Counted from the stretch's first letter, positions 1-7,014 are shown. The stretch is DNA of 8,390 nucleotides from Alphaproteobacteria bacterium UBA6544 (GCA_002434595.1 DJKK01000330.1:1-8390); one strand, 5' to 3'. Notes: generated from the letters alone by a model not told the origin. Translations and numbers: made by a program.

Positions 1-38
1 CGCTTTCGCGTCTTGCACCTAAACGAGGTGAGGAATGA
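1..38 (+). other. Possible 3' end of an upstream gene plus the amidase ribosome binding site
   Basis: Only 34 bases precede the first gene, so this is a weak call. Reading from base 3 gives 11 codons ending in TGA at 36-38, which overlaps the amidase ATG as ATGA. That layout is common in translationally coupled operon genes. Reading from base 2 instead ends in TAA at 20-22, so the frame of any upstream gene cannot be decided. GAGG at 25-28 lies 6 nt before the ATG at 35 and is the likely ribosome binding site. A second GAGG at 30-33 is too close to the start to serve. Confidence 0.25.
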
Positions 39-1453
39 GCGTGGATATTGTATTTCAGGATGCCTGCGAGACGGCGTCGCGCATCGCCGCTAAAGATGTC
101 TCAGCGATCGAGGTGACGGAGACGGCCATTCGAAGAGCTGAACGGCTGCAGCCCAATTTGAACGCATTCATTTCGCTCGAATCGGAGGCCGCACTTGATG
201 CGGCGCGTGCTGTTGACGAGCGGATCAGCAAGGGGGAACCTGTTGGGCCACTTGTGGGTGTGCCGTTGGCGCACAAGGATATGTACTACCGTGAAGGAAA
301 GGTAACGACCTGCGGTTCGAAGATCCGCAAAGACTTTGTCGCCGATCGCACTTCGACTGTTCTGCACCGTCTTGACGAGGCGGGCGCGCTCTATCTTGGT
401 GGATTGAACATGTCAGAATTCGCGGTCGGTCCTATCGGCAACAACGTGCATTTCGGTGATTGCCGTAATCCTTGGAATACTGACCATGCGCCCGGCGGAT
501 CGTCCAGCGGTTCGGGTGCGACTGTTGCTGCGCGCATTGTCTATGGTGCGCTGGGATCGGATACCGGCGGTTCAATTCGAATACCATCGGCGATGTCCGG
601 CGTCGTCGGTCTCAAACCGACGCAGACGCGGGTCAGCCGATACGGTTTGATGCCGCTTTCGTTTTCATTCGATTGCGGCGGTCCATTGACCCGCACGGTG
701 CGTGACGCCGCGCGTATCTTCGACGTCATCGCCGGTCATGATCCTAATGACCCTACGTCAAGTCGCCAGCCCGTAGTATCTTGTGAGGCGTCTTGCGCAC
801 AATCGATCGACGGCCTGCGCGTCGGTATCCCGTCGAGTTACTATTACGACGATGTGGATTGCGACGTAGCCGAGCTTATCGACGGAGCACGGCAAACATT
901 TGCTGATATGGGCGCCTCACTTGTCGAAGCTGAGGTCCCTGACCATGAGGAAATGAACCTCATCTGGGCGGCGGCCTTGTCGGCGGAAGCAGCGACCATC
1001 CATCGGAAATGGCTGGTCGAGCGGCCGCAGGACTATGGCGACATGGTGCGCCGCCGCATCGAATTTGGGCTCTACCAACCGGCAACCCGATACCTTGAGG
1101 CGATGAGCCTGCGCGATGGATTTCTGCTTCGTTATTGCGAGACGGCATTCCGCGATTGCGATCTGCTTTTGACGCCAACGATGCCTGTGACGGCGCCGCG
1201 CCTGTCGGATGTTGACGTAGGGGACAGCGAGGATATGCCGGCTTTGGTGCTTCGTATCTCGAAGAACACGCGACCCATCAGCTATCTCGGTTTGCCCGCC
1301 CTCAGCGTGCTTTGCGGCCTGACCCCAAACGGTCTTCCTACGGCATTCCAGTTGATCGGGCGGCCCTTCGATGAGGCGCTGCTGTGCCGTGCCGGACACG
1401 CCTACCAGCAGGCGACCGATTGGCACATGAAGGTCCCAGACATTGCGGCCTAG
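35..1453 (+). CDS. Amidase, amidase-signature (GatA-like) family
   Basis: This 472-residue protein belongs to the amidase-signature family of hydrolases, which split carboxamides into acid and ammonia or amine using a Ser-cisSer-Lys triad. The triad is visible as K81 (in AHKDMYY), S156 (first Ser of GGSSSGSG, 154-161) and S180 (in GSDTGGSIRIPS). The spacing equals that of GatA, and the length is normal for the family. The C-terminal part carries the usual PALSVLCGLTPNGLPTAFQ-type stretch and an IGRPFDEALL segment. The ATG has a GAGG site 6 nt upstream. No gatB or gatC lies nearby, and the other genes are catabolic, so a substrate-degrading amidase is more likely than a tRNA amidotransferase subunit. 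It is the first visible gene of the operon and its substrate is unknown. No signal peptide is seen, so it is probably cytoplasmic. Confidence 0.92.
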   Translation: MSVDIVFQDACETASRIAAKDVSAIEVTETAIRRAERLQPNLNAFISLESEAALDAARAVDERISKGEPVGPLVGVPLAHKDMYYREGKVTTCGSKIRKDFVADRTSTVLHRLDEAGALYLGGLNMSEFAVGPIGNNVHFGDCRNPWNTDHAPGGSSSGSGATVAARIVYGALGSDTGGSIRIPSAMSGVVGLKPTQTRVSRYGLMPLSFSFDCGGPLTRTVRDAARIFDVIAGHDPNDPTSSRQPVVSCEASCAQSIDGLRVGIPSSYYYDDVDCDVAELIDGARQTFADMGASLVEAEVPDHEEMNLIWAAALSAEAATIHRKWLVERPQDYGDMVRRRIEFGLYQPATRYLEAMSLRDGFLLRYCETAFRDCDLLLTPTMPVTAPRLSDVDVGDSEDMPALVLRISKNTRPISYLGLPALSVLCGLTPNGLPTAFQLIGRPFDEALLCRAGHAYQQATDWHMKVPDIAA

Positions 1454-1525
1454 GCAACGGCGATCCAAGGGGAAGAAGCGACACGCGCGACTTTCAATTC
1501 GTGTGCATGGACCTATGCTCATCGC

Positions 1526-2377
1526 ATGACATTGATCTCAGAGATACTTGAGCGTGACGCGACGGGCGAGACCGCGCGTATCTACAGCGAGATCCGCAGG
1601 TTATGGGGCGTTCCCAATGTCACGACCATCGTACGGCACGTGGCGTCGATCGAAGGATGTCTGGAATGGCTGTGGGCGTCCATCGAGCCGGCTCATCTTT
1701 GTGGAGACTTTCAGGAAGCGGCGCTCGCTCTGACCGATACGGCTGCGATAGAACCGCTGCCGCCACTGCCATTACTCGGTCTGCGCGCGATGGGCGTCGA
1801 CGCTCCGTCCGCACAGCAAATCCGCGACGTTTATGCGGCGTATGACCGAAATAATCGGCCAAATATACTGTTCGTCTGTACGCTTCAGCGTCTTCTGCGG
1901 GTTGAGATATCCAGGCCCGAAGGTTACACGCCAAAGCGCTCAGGCTGGTTACCTCCTGCAGAACTACCGCCCTTGGTGAAGATGGTCGAAGCGGATGAGA
2001 TGCCTGCGGCGACGCTGGCGCTCGCGCAGGCGGTTGGCTCCTGGGGATTTCCGGAAGGTACGGATTTCTTGCCAGGGGTTTATCGGCATCTTGCGAATTG
2101 GCCAGCATACATGGCGTATGCCGGATCGTCACTATGGCCGCGCCTGGAGTCGGGTGAAGTTCTGCGTGCCGGAGAGAGTATTGCTGATGCTGCAGGTGCG
2201 GCGGCGGATAGTCTGGTTACTAAATTGCCGGAACCACCCGGCGATTTGCGCCCGCCAAGGGCCGAGCAGACCGCAACCTTGTTGACGGTATTGGATAGCA
2301 TGACCCAGAAAATTCCTGAGATGATCGTCGTCTGCAAATTATTGGGCGATGCGTTGCCGAAAGATGAAAGGGACTAG
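1526..2377 (+). CDS. DehI-family 2-haloacid dehalogenase-like protein
   Basis: This 283-residue, probably soluble and mostly helical protein resembles the DehI group I 2-haloacid dehalogenases, annotated as 'halocarboxylic acid dehydrogenase DehI'. The family replaces the halogen of D- or L-2-haloacids with hydroxyl using an Asp-activated water. The match is from memory: the N-terminal ATGETARIYSEIRRLWGVP (12-30) parallels the DehI segment with SGE, IR and VP, and GTDFLPGVYRHLANWP (178-193) parallels its ASDFQALANWP. D180 then falls on the catalytic Asp, and N110 falls on the conserved Asn of the FNYGNPK segment. Two similar halves (about 12-55 and 160-206) fit the family's internal duplication. 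Length is near the usual 290-300. The ATG lacks a strong Shine-Dalgarno, although purine-rich AAGGGGAAGAAG lies further up at about 1468-1479. The next gene begins 3 bp after the stop. Family membership is likely; dehalogenase activity is unproven. Confidence 0.65.
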   Translation: MTLISEILERDATGETARIYSEIRRLWGVPNVTTIVRHVASIEGCLEWLWASIEPAHLCGDFQEAALALTDTAAIEPLPPLPLLGLRAMGVDAPSAQQIRDVYAAYDRNNRPNILFVCTLQRLLRVEISRPEGYTPKRSGWLPPAELPPLVKMVEADEMPAATLALAQAVGSWGFPEGTDFLPGVYRHLANWPAYMAYAGSSLWPRLESGEVLRAGESIADAAGAAADSLVTKLPEPPGDLRPPRAEQTATLLTVLDSMTQKIPEMIVVCKLLGDALPKDERD

Positions 2378-2380
2378 TAC

Positions 2381-3400
2381 ATGGCGGTTTCTGTGACGCT
2401 TTCGCTCGAAGACGTCCGGTCGCTCTCGACCGAAGTTCTGATCGCGAATGGTATGTCGCAAGCGAATGCGGACGTTATTACTGATGTGGTAACGCAGGCC
2501 GAAGCCGACGGTACCCACTCGCACGGGCTGTTCCGGGTGCCGGGTTACGTCTCCTCGATGCGGAGTGGTCGTATGGATGGGAAGGCCATTCCGGAGGTGA
2601 GCGATGCAGGCCCTGGATTGGTCAGCGTCGATTCCAAGAACGGCTTCTCACCACCCGCGATTGTCGCAGGTAAACCTATGGCGATCGAGAAGGCCAAGTC
2701 GCAAGGGATCGCCGCGTTGGGAATACGCAACAACGGTAACCTAAACGCGTTGTGGTGGGAGGCAGAACATTTTGGAAATGTCGGGTTAATTTGTCTGACG
2801 ATGTCGACGTCGCAATCTTTTGTAGCCCCCTGGGGCGGCGACAAGGCGCTCTTTGGGACCGACCCGATTGCCTTCGCCTGCCCGCGAGAGGGGAAGCCGC
2901 CGATGGTCTTCGATTATGCGACCAGTGCTTCGGCTCGAGGCGAAATACAGGTTGCGGCCCGCGATGGACATTCAATTCCGGAAGGTTGGGCGCTCGACAA
3001 GGATGGGAATCCGACAACCGATCCCGCAGCGGCGCTGGAAGGCGTGCAATTGCCTTTCGGCGGTCATAAGGGCAACGCCATTATGATTATGGTGGAATTG
3101 CTTTCGGCGGGACTGACCGGTGGTAATTTTTGCTTTGAAGCGCAAGAGCAAGTTGATGCGTTCGGTGGGCATGACGCGGGTCCGTCAAATGCGGGTCAGA
3201 TATTCATTCTGATTGACCCGAAGGGATTCCATGAAACGTTCCTGCATCGGGTTGAGTCGCTGTTTGAGCGAATTTTAGAGCAGGACGGCACCCGTCTTCC
3301 AGGTGATCGGCGTTACGCGAACCGGGCCCGATCGGCCACCGAAGGGGTCGAATGCCCAGCCGCATTGCATCAACAAATTCTAGATATGAGGGCCGGTTGA
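2381..3400 (+). CDS. Ldh2-family NAD(P)-dependent oxidoreductase (malate/lactate dehydrogenase or imine reductase type)
   Basis: This 339-residue protein belongs to the Ldh2/YlbC/DpkA family, which is unrelated to classical Rossmann malate dehydrogenases. Members oxidise 2-hydroxyacids (malate, ureidoglycolate, sulfolactate) or reduce cyclic imines such as delta-1-piperideine-2-carboxylate. Visible family marks are THSHGLFRVPGY (45-56, with H48 and R52), LFGTDPIAFACPR (157-169), the V-F-D-Y-A-T-S stretch with D178, QLPFGGHKG (223-231), MVELLSAGLTGGNF (237-250) and the C-terminal RLPGDRR. The dinucleotide-binding region is the family's own fold, and the general pattern, including FGGHKG and LTGGNF, is closest to DpkA-like imine reductases. 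One oddity is that the usual His-containing NS-H-H-F motif reads NNGNL (117-121), so catalysis or specificity may differ. GAAAGGGA (2366-2373) is a good ribosome binding site. The stop TGA abuts the next ATG directly. Confidence 0.88.
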   Translation: MAVSVTLSLEDVRSLSTEVLIANGMSQANADVITDVVTQAEADGTHSHGLFRVPGYVSSMRSGRMDGKAIPEVSDAGPGLVSVDSKNGFSPPAIVAGKPMAIEKAKSQGIAALGIRNNGNLNALWWEAEHFGNVGLICLTMSTSQSFVAPWGGDKALFGTDPIAFACPREGKPPMVFDYATSASARGEIQVAARDGHSIPEGWALDKDGNPTTDPAAALEGVQLPFGGHKGNAIMIMVELLSAGLTGGNFCFEAQEQVDAFGGHDAGPSNAGQIFILIDPKGFHETFLHRVESLFERILEQDGTRLPGDRRYANRARSATEGVECPAALHQQILDMRAG

Positions 3401-3787
3401 ATGGCAACATATCATGGTAGCTGCCATTGCGGCGCGATCAAATTTGAGGTTGAAGCGGATCTTTCGACAGTCACGCGTTGTACCTGCTCTATCTGCACCA
3501 AGAAGGGGATCCTTCTGGCGCGGGTACACCCGAACAAATTGCAAATCACTGAGGGCGAAGACCGTCTGAAGCTTTACCAGTTCAATAAGATGATCGCGAA
3601 ACATTATTTCTGTCCGGATTGTGGTATTCACACGTTTGGTCATCCACGCGCCGCGCCGGATATGTTCGTCGTTAACGTCAATACGCTGGACGACTACGAC
3701 GTGCATTCGGATGAACATAAGATTCGGGTGTTTGACGGTCGCAATTGGGAAGATGCCTTTGCCCAGAGCCAGGGACACGGAAGGTAG
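3401..3787 (+). CDS. GFA-family (glutathione-dependent formaldehyde-activating enzyme/CENP-V-like) zinc protein
   Basis: This small 128-residue cytoplasmic protein has the complete cysteine set of the GFA fold: C8 and C10 in GSCHCG, C27, C29 and C32 in RCTCSICTKKG, and C71 and C74 in FCPDCG. These should bind two zinc ions. The founding member, Gfa, was reported to speed formation of S-hydroxymethylglutathione from formaldehyde and glutathione. Most homologues have no proven activity, so a formaldehyde role is possible but not established. The gene starts directly after the stop of the Ldh2 gene, with GAGGG at 3388-3392 as ribosome binding site, and ends 6 bp before the FAD oxidoreductase. 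Such neighbours could release formaldehyde by oxidising N-methyl groups. Length is typical of short family members. Confidence 0.88.
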   Translation: MATYHGSCHCGAIKFEVEADLSTVTRCTCSICTKKGILLARVHPNKLQITEGEDRLKLYQFNKMIAKHYFCPDCGIHTFGHPRAAPDMFVVNVNTLDDYDVHSDEHKIRVFDGRNWEDAFAQSQGHGR

Positions 3788-3793
3788 GGTCTC

Positions 3794-4957
3794 GTGCAAG
3801 CGGATATTGTTATCATTGGTGGCGGCTTGATCGGCTCGAGTGTTGCCTATCATCTCACGAAGGACGGCCAGGGTGGCCGGGTCGTCGTGATTGAGCCTGA
3901 TCCGACGTATGAATTCGCTACGACACCTGGCAGCTCAGGTGGTGTGCGCCGATTATTCAGCCGGCCGGAGAACGTGGCGCTCGGAAGTTTCGGCCTTGAG
4001 TTTTATCAATCTTTTGCGGAGACGATGGCGGTCGATGGAGAGCGTGCGGAAATCTCCTTCAAGCCGCAGGGCTACCTCTTCCTATCCGATGGCGGAGACG
4101 GCACGCAGATGCGGGCCAATTTTGAGACGCAAACCGCAAATGGCGTTTCCGCCGAGTTACTTGAGCGGGCGGACTTGAAAGCACGATATCCCTCGGTCAA
4201 CTTCGACGACATTGATATGGGTGTTTTGACCGCTGACGACGCCTGGGTCGATCCGCATGCAGCACTAATGGGATTCCGCCGCAAGGCACGATCACTCGGC
4301 GTTGAATACCTGAAAGACCGGGTCGTCGATTGGATTGGGGATAGGGGCGTCGCGCGGTCGGTAGAACTTGGGTCTGGAGACACGCTGACGGCAGACCGTT
4401 TTGTGTTGGCCGCGGGAGCTTGGTCGGGTGAGGTAGCGGCGATGCTAGACTGGCACGTGCCGATCCGTCCGATGTCGCGCCAGACCCATTTTTTCCGCTG
4501 CAAGGCGGAGTTGGAGCCGCTTCCTTTCATCAAAACCGAAAGCGACCTTGCCTTCCGACCCGAGGGTATGGGGTACACAGGTGGCAAGCCGGACTGGAAT
4601 GCGGGGCCTGGGTTCAATTGGAACTACGAACCAGACTGGTTCGAGCGTGAGGTCTGGCCGGCACTGGCTCATCGTGTGCCCGCCATGGAAGAGCTCCGTC
4701 TCGAGCGGACTTGGGCTTGCCACTACGAGCGCAACGAGCTCGACAAAAATGGCATAATCGGTCGTTGGGACGACGGCATGGACAATGTCTTTATCGCGAG
4801 TGGATTCTCGGGCCATGGCATCATGCAAGCACCCGGTGCGGGATGTGCTCTCGCGGAACTGATTTTAGACGGTGCGTATTCAACAATGGATGTGACAAGG
4901 CTCGGTTATGCCCGCGTCGCAAGGAACGAGCCATATTCCGAACTTGGGATCGTCTGA
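3794..4957 (+). CDS. FAD-dependent oxidoreductase, DAO family (sarcosine oxidase beta/FOXRED1-like)
   Basis: This 387-residue flavoprotein starts at GTG 3794, which puts the FAD-binding beta-alpha-beta at the very N-terminus: DIVIIGGGLIGSS (4-16) with E34 ending the second strand. GGAAGG (3779-3784) serves as ribosome binding site. GSSGGVRRLFSRPENVAL (46-63) matches the SxGGxRRxFSxPEN pattern of sarcosine/dimethylglycine oxidase-like and FOXRED1-like proteins. The second dinucleotide half contains DRFVLAAGAWSG (201-212), and the C-terminus contains DNVFIASGFSGHGIMQAP (330-347). C309 lies where monomeric sarcosine oxidase has its flavin-linked Cys, but I cannot confirm covalent binding. Family members oxidise secondary or primary amino acids, producing an imine or formaldehyde plus peroxide, or pass electrons on. 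No dedicated electron acceptor gene is adjacent. The gene ends 11 bp before the thioesterase. The substrate is unknown; an N-methyl, cyclic or D-amino acid would fit. Confidence 0.88.
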   Translation: MQADIVIIGGGLIGSSVAYHLTKDGQGGRVVVIEPDPTYEFATTPGSSGGVRRLFSRPENVALGSFGLEFYQSFAETMAVDGERAEISFKPQGYLFLSDGGDGTQMRANFETQTANGVSAELLERADLKARYPSVNFDDIDMGVLTADDAWVDPHAALMGFRRKARSLGVEYLKDRVVDWIGDRGVARSVELGSGDTLTADRFVLAAGAWSGEVAAMLDWHVPIRPMSRQTHFFRCKAELEPLPFIKTESDLAFRPEGMGYTGGKPDWNAGPGFNWNYEPDWFEREVWPALAHRVPAMEELRLERTWACHYERNELDKNGIIGRWDDGMDNVFIASGFSGHGIMQAPGAGCALAELILDGAYSTMDVTRLGYARVARNEPYSELGIV

Positions 4958-4968
4958 GGAGGCTTGAT

Positions 4969-5388
4969 ATGAGTGGTCTCGATATCGACCCGGTTGAGCT
5001 GATTAATTCTCGCAGAGCTGGGTTTTCGAAATTGTTGGGCATTGTCGTTACCGAAGCGACGCCGGATTGTGTTAAGGCGACACTGGAAGTGCGCGAGGAG
5101 CTTTGCACCCGACCGGAGGTTCTTCACGGCGGGGCCATCATGGCCTTTGCTGATAACCTCGGTGCGCTTGCGTGTATTCTCAACCTGCCGGAAGGTGCGC
5201 GAACAACGACACTCGAAAGTAAAACGAATTTTCTGTCGTCGATTCCGTACGGAGAGACGGCTTATGCCGAAACGACGGCGCTGCACAAAGGTAGAAGCAC
5301 GATGGTCTGGCGCACGGATATCAAACGTGCCGACGCTAAGCTGTGCGCCGTGGTGACCCAGACGCAGATGGTGCTGATGCCGAGTTGA
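4969..5388 (+). CDS. PaaI-like hotdog-fold thioesterase
   Basis: This 139-residue protein has the hotdog fold of PaaI/YdiI-type acyl-CoA thioesterases, which hydrolyse acyl- or aryl-CoA thioesters to rescue CoA. The diagnostic stretch is EVLHGGAIMAFADNLGALAC (50-69): HGG at 53-55 and D62 on the long helix, where PaaI proteins place their acidic catalytic residue. Downstream, TTLESKTNFLSSIPYGETAYA forms the expected strands, and the protein ends with a TQTQMVLMP strand, also typical. The start at ATG 4969 is chosen because GAGGAGG (4956-4962) precedes it and the hotdog fold begins soon after. The open frame extends upstream to 4711, but that part lies inside the flavoprotein gene and is shadow. 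This is the last gene of the plus-strand run. Its presence suggests that a CoA ester occurs in the pathway or as a side product. Confidence 0.87.
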   Translation: MSGLDIDPVELINSRRAGFSKLLGIVVTEATPDCVKATLEVREELCTRPEVLHGGAIMAFADNLGALACILNLPEGARTTTLESKTNFLSSIPYGETAYAETTALHKGRSTMVWRTDIKRADAKLCAVVTQTQMVLMPS

Positions 5389-5450
5389 TAGTTACTGATT
5401 TTCGCCGGCGGATTCTAGTCCGTTAGTTCGGTATTCAAGCTATCAGTAAT
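5389..5450. repeat. 8-bp inverted repeat spanning the convergent gene junction
   Basis: TTACTGAT (5392-5399) is matched by its exact reverse complement ATCAGTAA (5442-5449). The 42 bases between them contain the 8-bp palindrome CGCCGGCG (5403-5410) and the last codons of the minus-strand DUF1445 gene. The repeat sits just past the stop of the thioesterase gene, where a terminator for the two converging units would be expected. However, the loop is long and no clear T-run follows on either strand, so this is not a standard intrinsic terminator and could be chance. Confidence 0.25.
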
Positions 5451-6239
5451 CAACATATGACCGGGTTTGTGGGTTATACAAATTGGTGGCTTCGCGTGCT
5501 CGACGATGATTTGCGGCGTGACGCCACAGGCCCAGAATACGGGCACCTCGTTCTTATGCATCACTGGCGGCACACCTGAATAAGGCTGCATGATATCGTC
5601 GATACCGATCATTTCCGGATTCCCGAAATGAACCGGTGTGCCGTGTACCCGGGGGTATCGCGCCGTGATCTCGATGGCCCGAATTGCATCGTCAGGCAGG
5701 AAAGGACGCATGGAGAGGATCGTCGGCCCTTTGAAAGGCCCTGCCGGTGTCGTCTCCATATTTGAGATGTAGAGCGGAACCTTCGTGCCTTGCTCGATAT
5801 GGCGCAGCGAAAGACCTCCGGCGACAAGTGCTTCTTCGAAGGAATAGGAACACCCCATACCGAAAGCGACAAAATCGTCTTGCCAGATATCACTAAGGTC
5901 GGTGATCTCGTCCGCCAGGACGCCATTGCGAAACACAAGGTAACGCGGCGCATCTGTACGCACGTCTATACCTTTGCCAATCTCTGACGGGAAGATGGGG
6001 TTTCCGGGATCGGTCATCGATACAAGAGGGCAAGGCTTGGGATTGAGTTCGCAAAACCGCTGGAAGTCTTCCGCCCAATCCTGCGGCAGAATCGCCAGGT
6101 TGAGTTGTACCATTCCGGGCGCGAGCCCGGTCGTCAATCCGTCATGCTCGCCGCTTCGTATTCGTCCGCGTAGCTGCCGCGCTTCGTCGCGCCGGTTCTC
6201 GTCATCCAAGTCAGTTGATTGCGCTAGTGCAAGGTTCAT
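5415..6239 (-). CDS. DUF1445 putative hydro-lyase (D-glutamate cyclase-like)
   Basis: This 274-residue protein matches the DUF1445/UPF0317 family, annotated in bacteria as 'putative hydro-lyase'. The vertebrate relative DGLUCY converts D-glutamate to 5-oxo-D-proline. Family signatures, in order, are NLAILPQDWAEDF (47-59), NPKPCPL (66-72), DVRTDAPRYLVFRNG (92-106), FGMGCSYSFEEAL (126-138), HIEQGTKVPLY (147-157), GPFKGPTILSMRP (167-179), ARYPRVHGTPVHFG (193-206), VPVFWACGVTPQ (232-243) and ITHKPGHMLITD (255-266). The full core is present and the length is normal. The ATG at 6239 has GGAGG 7 nt upstream (plus-strand 6247-6251). It lies 22 bp after the permease gene, so the two are probably co-transcribed. 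The bacterial substrate is unsettled. A cyclase or hydro-lyase acting on an amino acid or hydroxy acid would fit the neighbours, but that is inference. Confidence 0.88.
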   Translation of the reverse strand: MNLALAQSTDLDDENRRDEARQLRGRIRSGEHDGLTTGLAPGMVQLNLAILPQDWAEDFQRFCELNPKPCPLVSMTDPGNPIFPSEIGKGIDVRTDAPRYLVFRNGVLADEITDLSDIWQDDFVAFGMGCSYSFEEALVAGGLSLRHIEQGTKVPLYISNMETTPAGPFKGPTILSMRPFLPDDAIRAIEITARYPRVHGTPVHFGNPEMIGIDDIMQPYSGVPPVMHKNEVPVFWACGVTPQIIVEHAKPPICITHKPGHMLITDSLNTELTD

Positions 6240-6261
6240 TGGCCATCCTCCGGGAAAGAGT

Positions 6262-7014
6262 TTATCCAGTTATCGCATCGCGCGCGAGTTGGAAGGCGAT
6301 CGACAGGCCGACCAATGTGAGCACGCTGGCGACAGTTTTGCGCAGAGTGTCTACAGGAAGCGTATGAGCAACGCGCGTTCCGATCAGGATGCCGGCCACC
6401 ATCGCGACAGCCAAAATTCCACCGACGACAAAATCGACGTGTCCGACCGCAAGGTTTCCGACTGTTGCAGTAACAGCTATGACGAATTGAATGGCCTGGG
6501 ACAATCCTATCGCGATCAGTGCGGGTGCACCCATGCCAAACAGAAGTGGAATGACAACGACTGCTCCGCCTGCCCCCACCAAGGCGCTCACAAATCCAGA
6601 TATACCTCCCACGGATATCAGTGCAGGAGCGCCGATATCCTCTTTATCGTTACGCGCGCCCTTAGGGGGGCGGAGCGTGCGGACACCGGAGAAGATTGTC
6701 AGTGCGGCGATACCCGCGAGCAGAAACTCACCCGGCACACTCCATACTATAAGCGATCCCAGAAAGGCGGCCGGTGCCGCGCCGCCACAAATGGCCCAAA
6801 CCATCGGCCATCGGATGGAGCCGTGACGCGCATAGGCAAAGGTCGCCGTCGCGCCGCTGAAGAGATAGGCAAACATTGTTGATGCGACGGCAAGTGGTGC
6901 CTCCACGCCAAGAATGAAGACGAGGTAGGGCACGAGGAGCACGCCACCGATCCCCGTACCGCCGATGAAACAACCGACGACAAACGTGAAGAGGAACAGC
7001 AGTATGTGGTCCAT
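6262..7014 (-). CDS. TauE/SafE-family membrane permease
   Basis: From the ATG at 7014 this is a 250-residue, very hydrophobic inner-membrane protein of the TauE/SafE (DUF81) family. The family is linked to export or uptake of sulfite, sulfoacetate and other small anions. About eight membrane segments can be drawn (roughly 3-22, 29-54, 68-90, 93-110, 128-155, 158-180, 184-207, 222-246). Two related halves carry the glycine-rich turns GGTGIGGVLLVPYL and GAGGAVVVIPLL, as expected for the duplicated fold. The open frame continues upstream to 7137 with another ATG at 7074. I prefer 7014 because the first membrane helix begins right there and family members rarely carry a polar 41-residue leader. 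Against this, no clear Shine-Dalgarno precedes any candidate. It precedes the DUF1445 gene by 22 bp. Its cargo is unknown; a pathway acid, sulfite or another anion is possible. Confidence 0.85.
   Translation of the reverse strand: MDHILLFLFTFVVGCFIGGTGIGGVLLVPYLVFILGVEAPLAVASTMFAYLFSGATATFAYARHGSIRWPMVWAICGGAAPAAFLGSLIVWSVPGEFLLAGIAALTIFSGVRTLRPPKGARNDKEDIGAPALISVGGISGFVSALVGAGGAVVVIPLLFGMGAPALIAIGLSQAIQFVIAVTATVGNLAVGHVDFVVGGILAVAMVAGILIGTRVAHTLPVDTLRKTVASVLTLVGLSIAFQLARDAITG

Noticed and set aside
917..1522. Minus-strand open frame of 201 codons opposite the amidase
   Set aside because: It is antisense to the conserved 3' half of the amidase and has no recognisable motif; long antisense frames are common at this GC content.
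1454..1525. 72-bp gap after the amidase considered as a promoter or terminator
   Set aside because: No stem followed by a T-run and no convincing -35/-10 pair was found; it is treated as an intra-operon spacer.
1620..2132. Minus-strand open frame of 170 codons opposite the DehI-like gene
   Set aside because: The plus-strand frame has family similarity and operon spacing; the antisense frame is Arg/Pro/Ala-rich without motifs.
4072..4617. Minus-strand open frame of 181 codons opposite the FAD oxidoreductase
   Set aside because: It is a shadow of a conserved flavoprotein gene, with low-complexity Ser/Pro-rich content.
4711..4968. Upstream extension of the thioesterase frame
   Set aside because: It overlaps the flavoprotein gene in another frame and lacks hotdog features; ATG 4969 with GAGGAGG is the natural start.
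5974..6882. Plus-strand open frame of 302 codons opposite the DUF1445 and permease genes
   Set aside because: It lies antisense to two well-supported genes, is rich in Arg, Ser and Cys without any domain, and spans their intergenic gap, as a shadow frame would.
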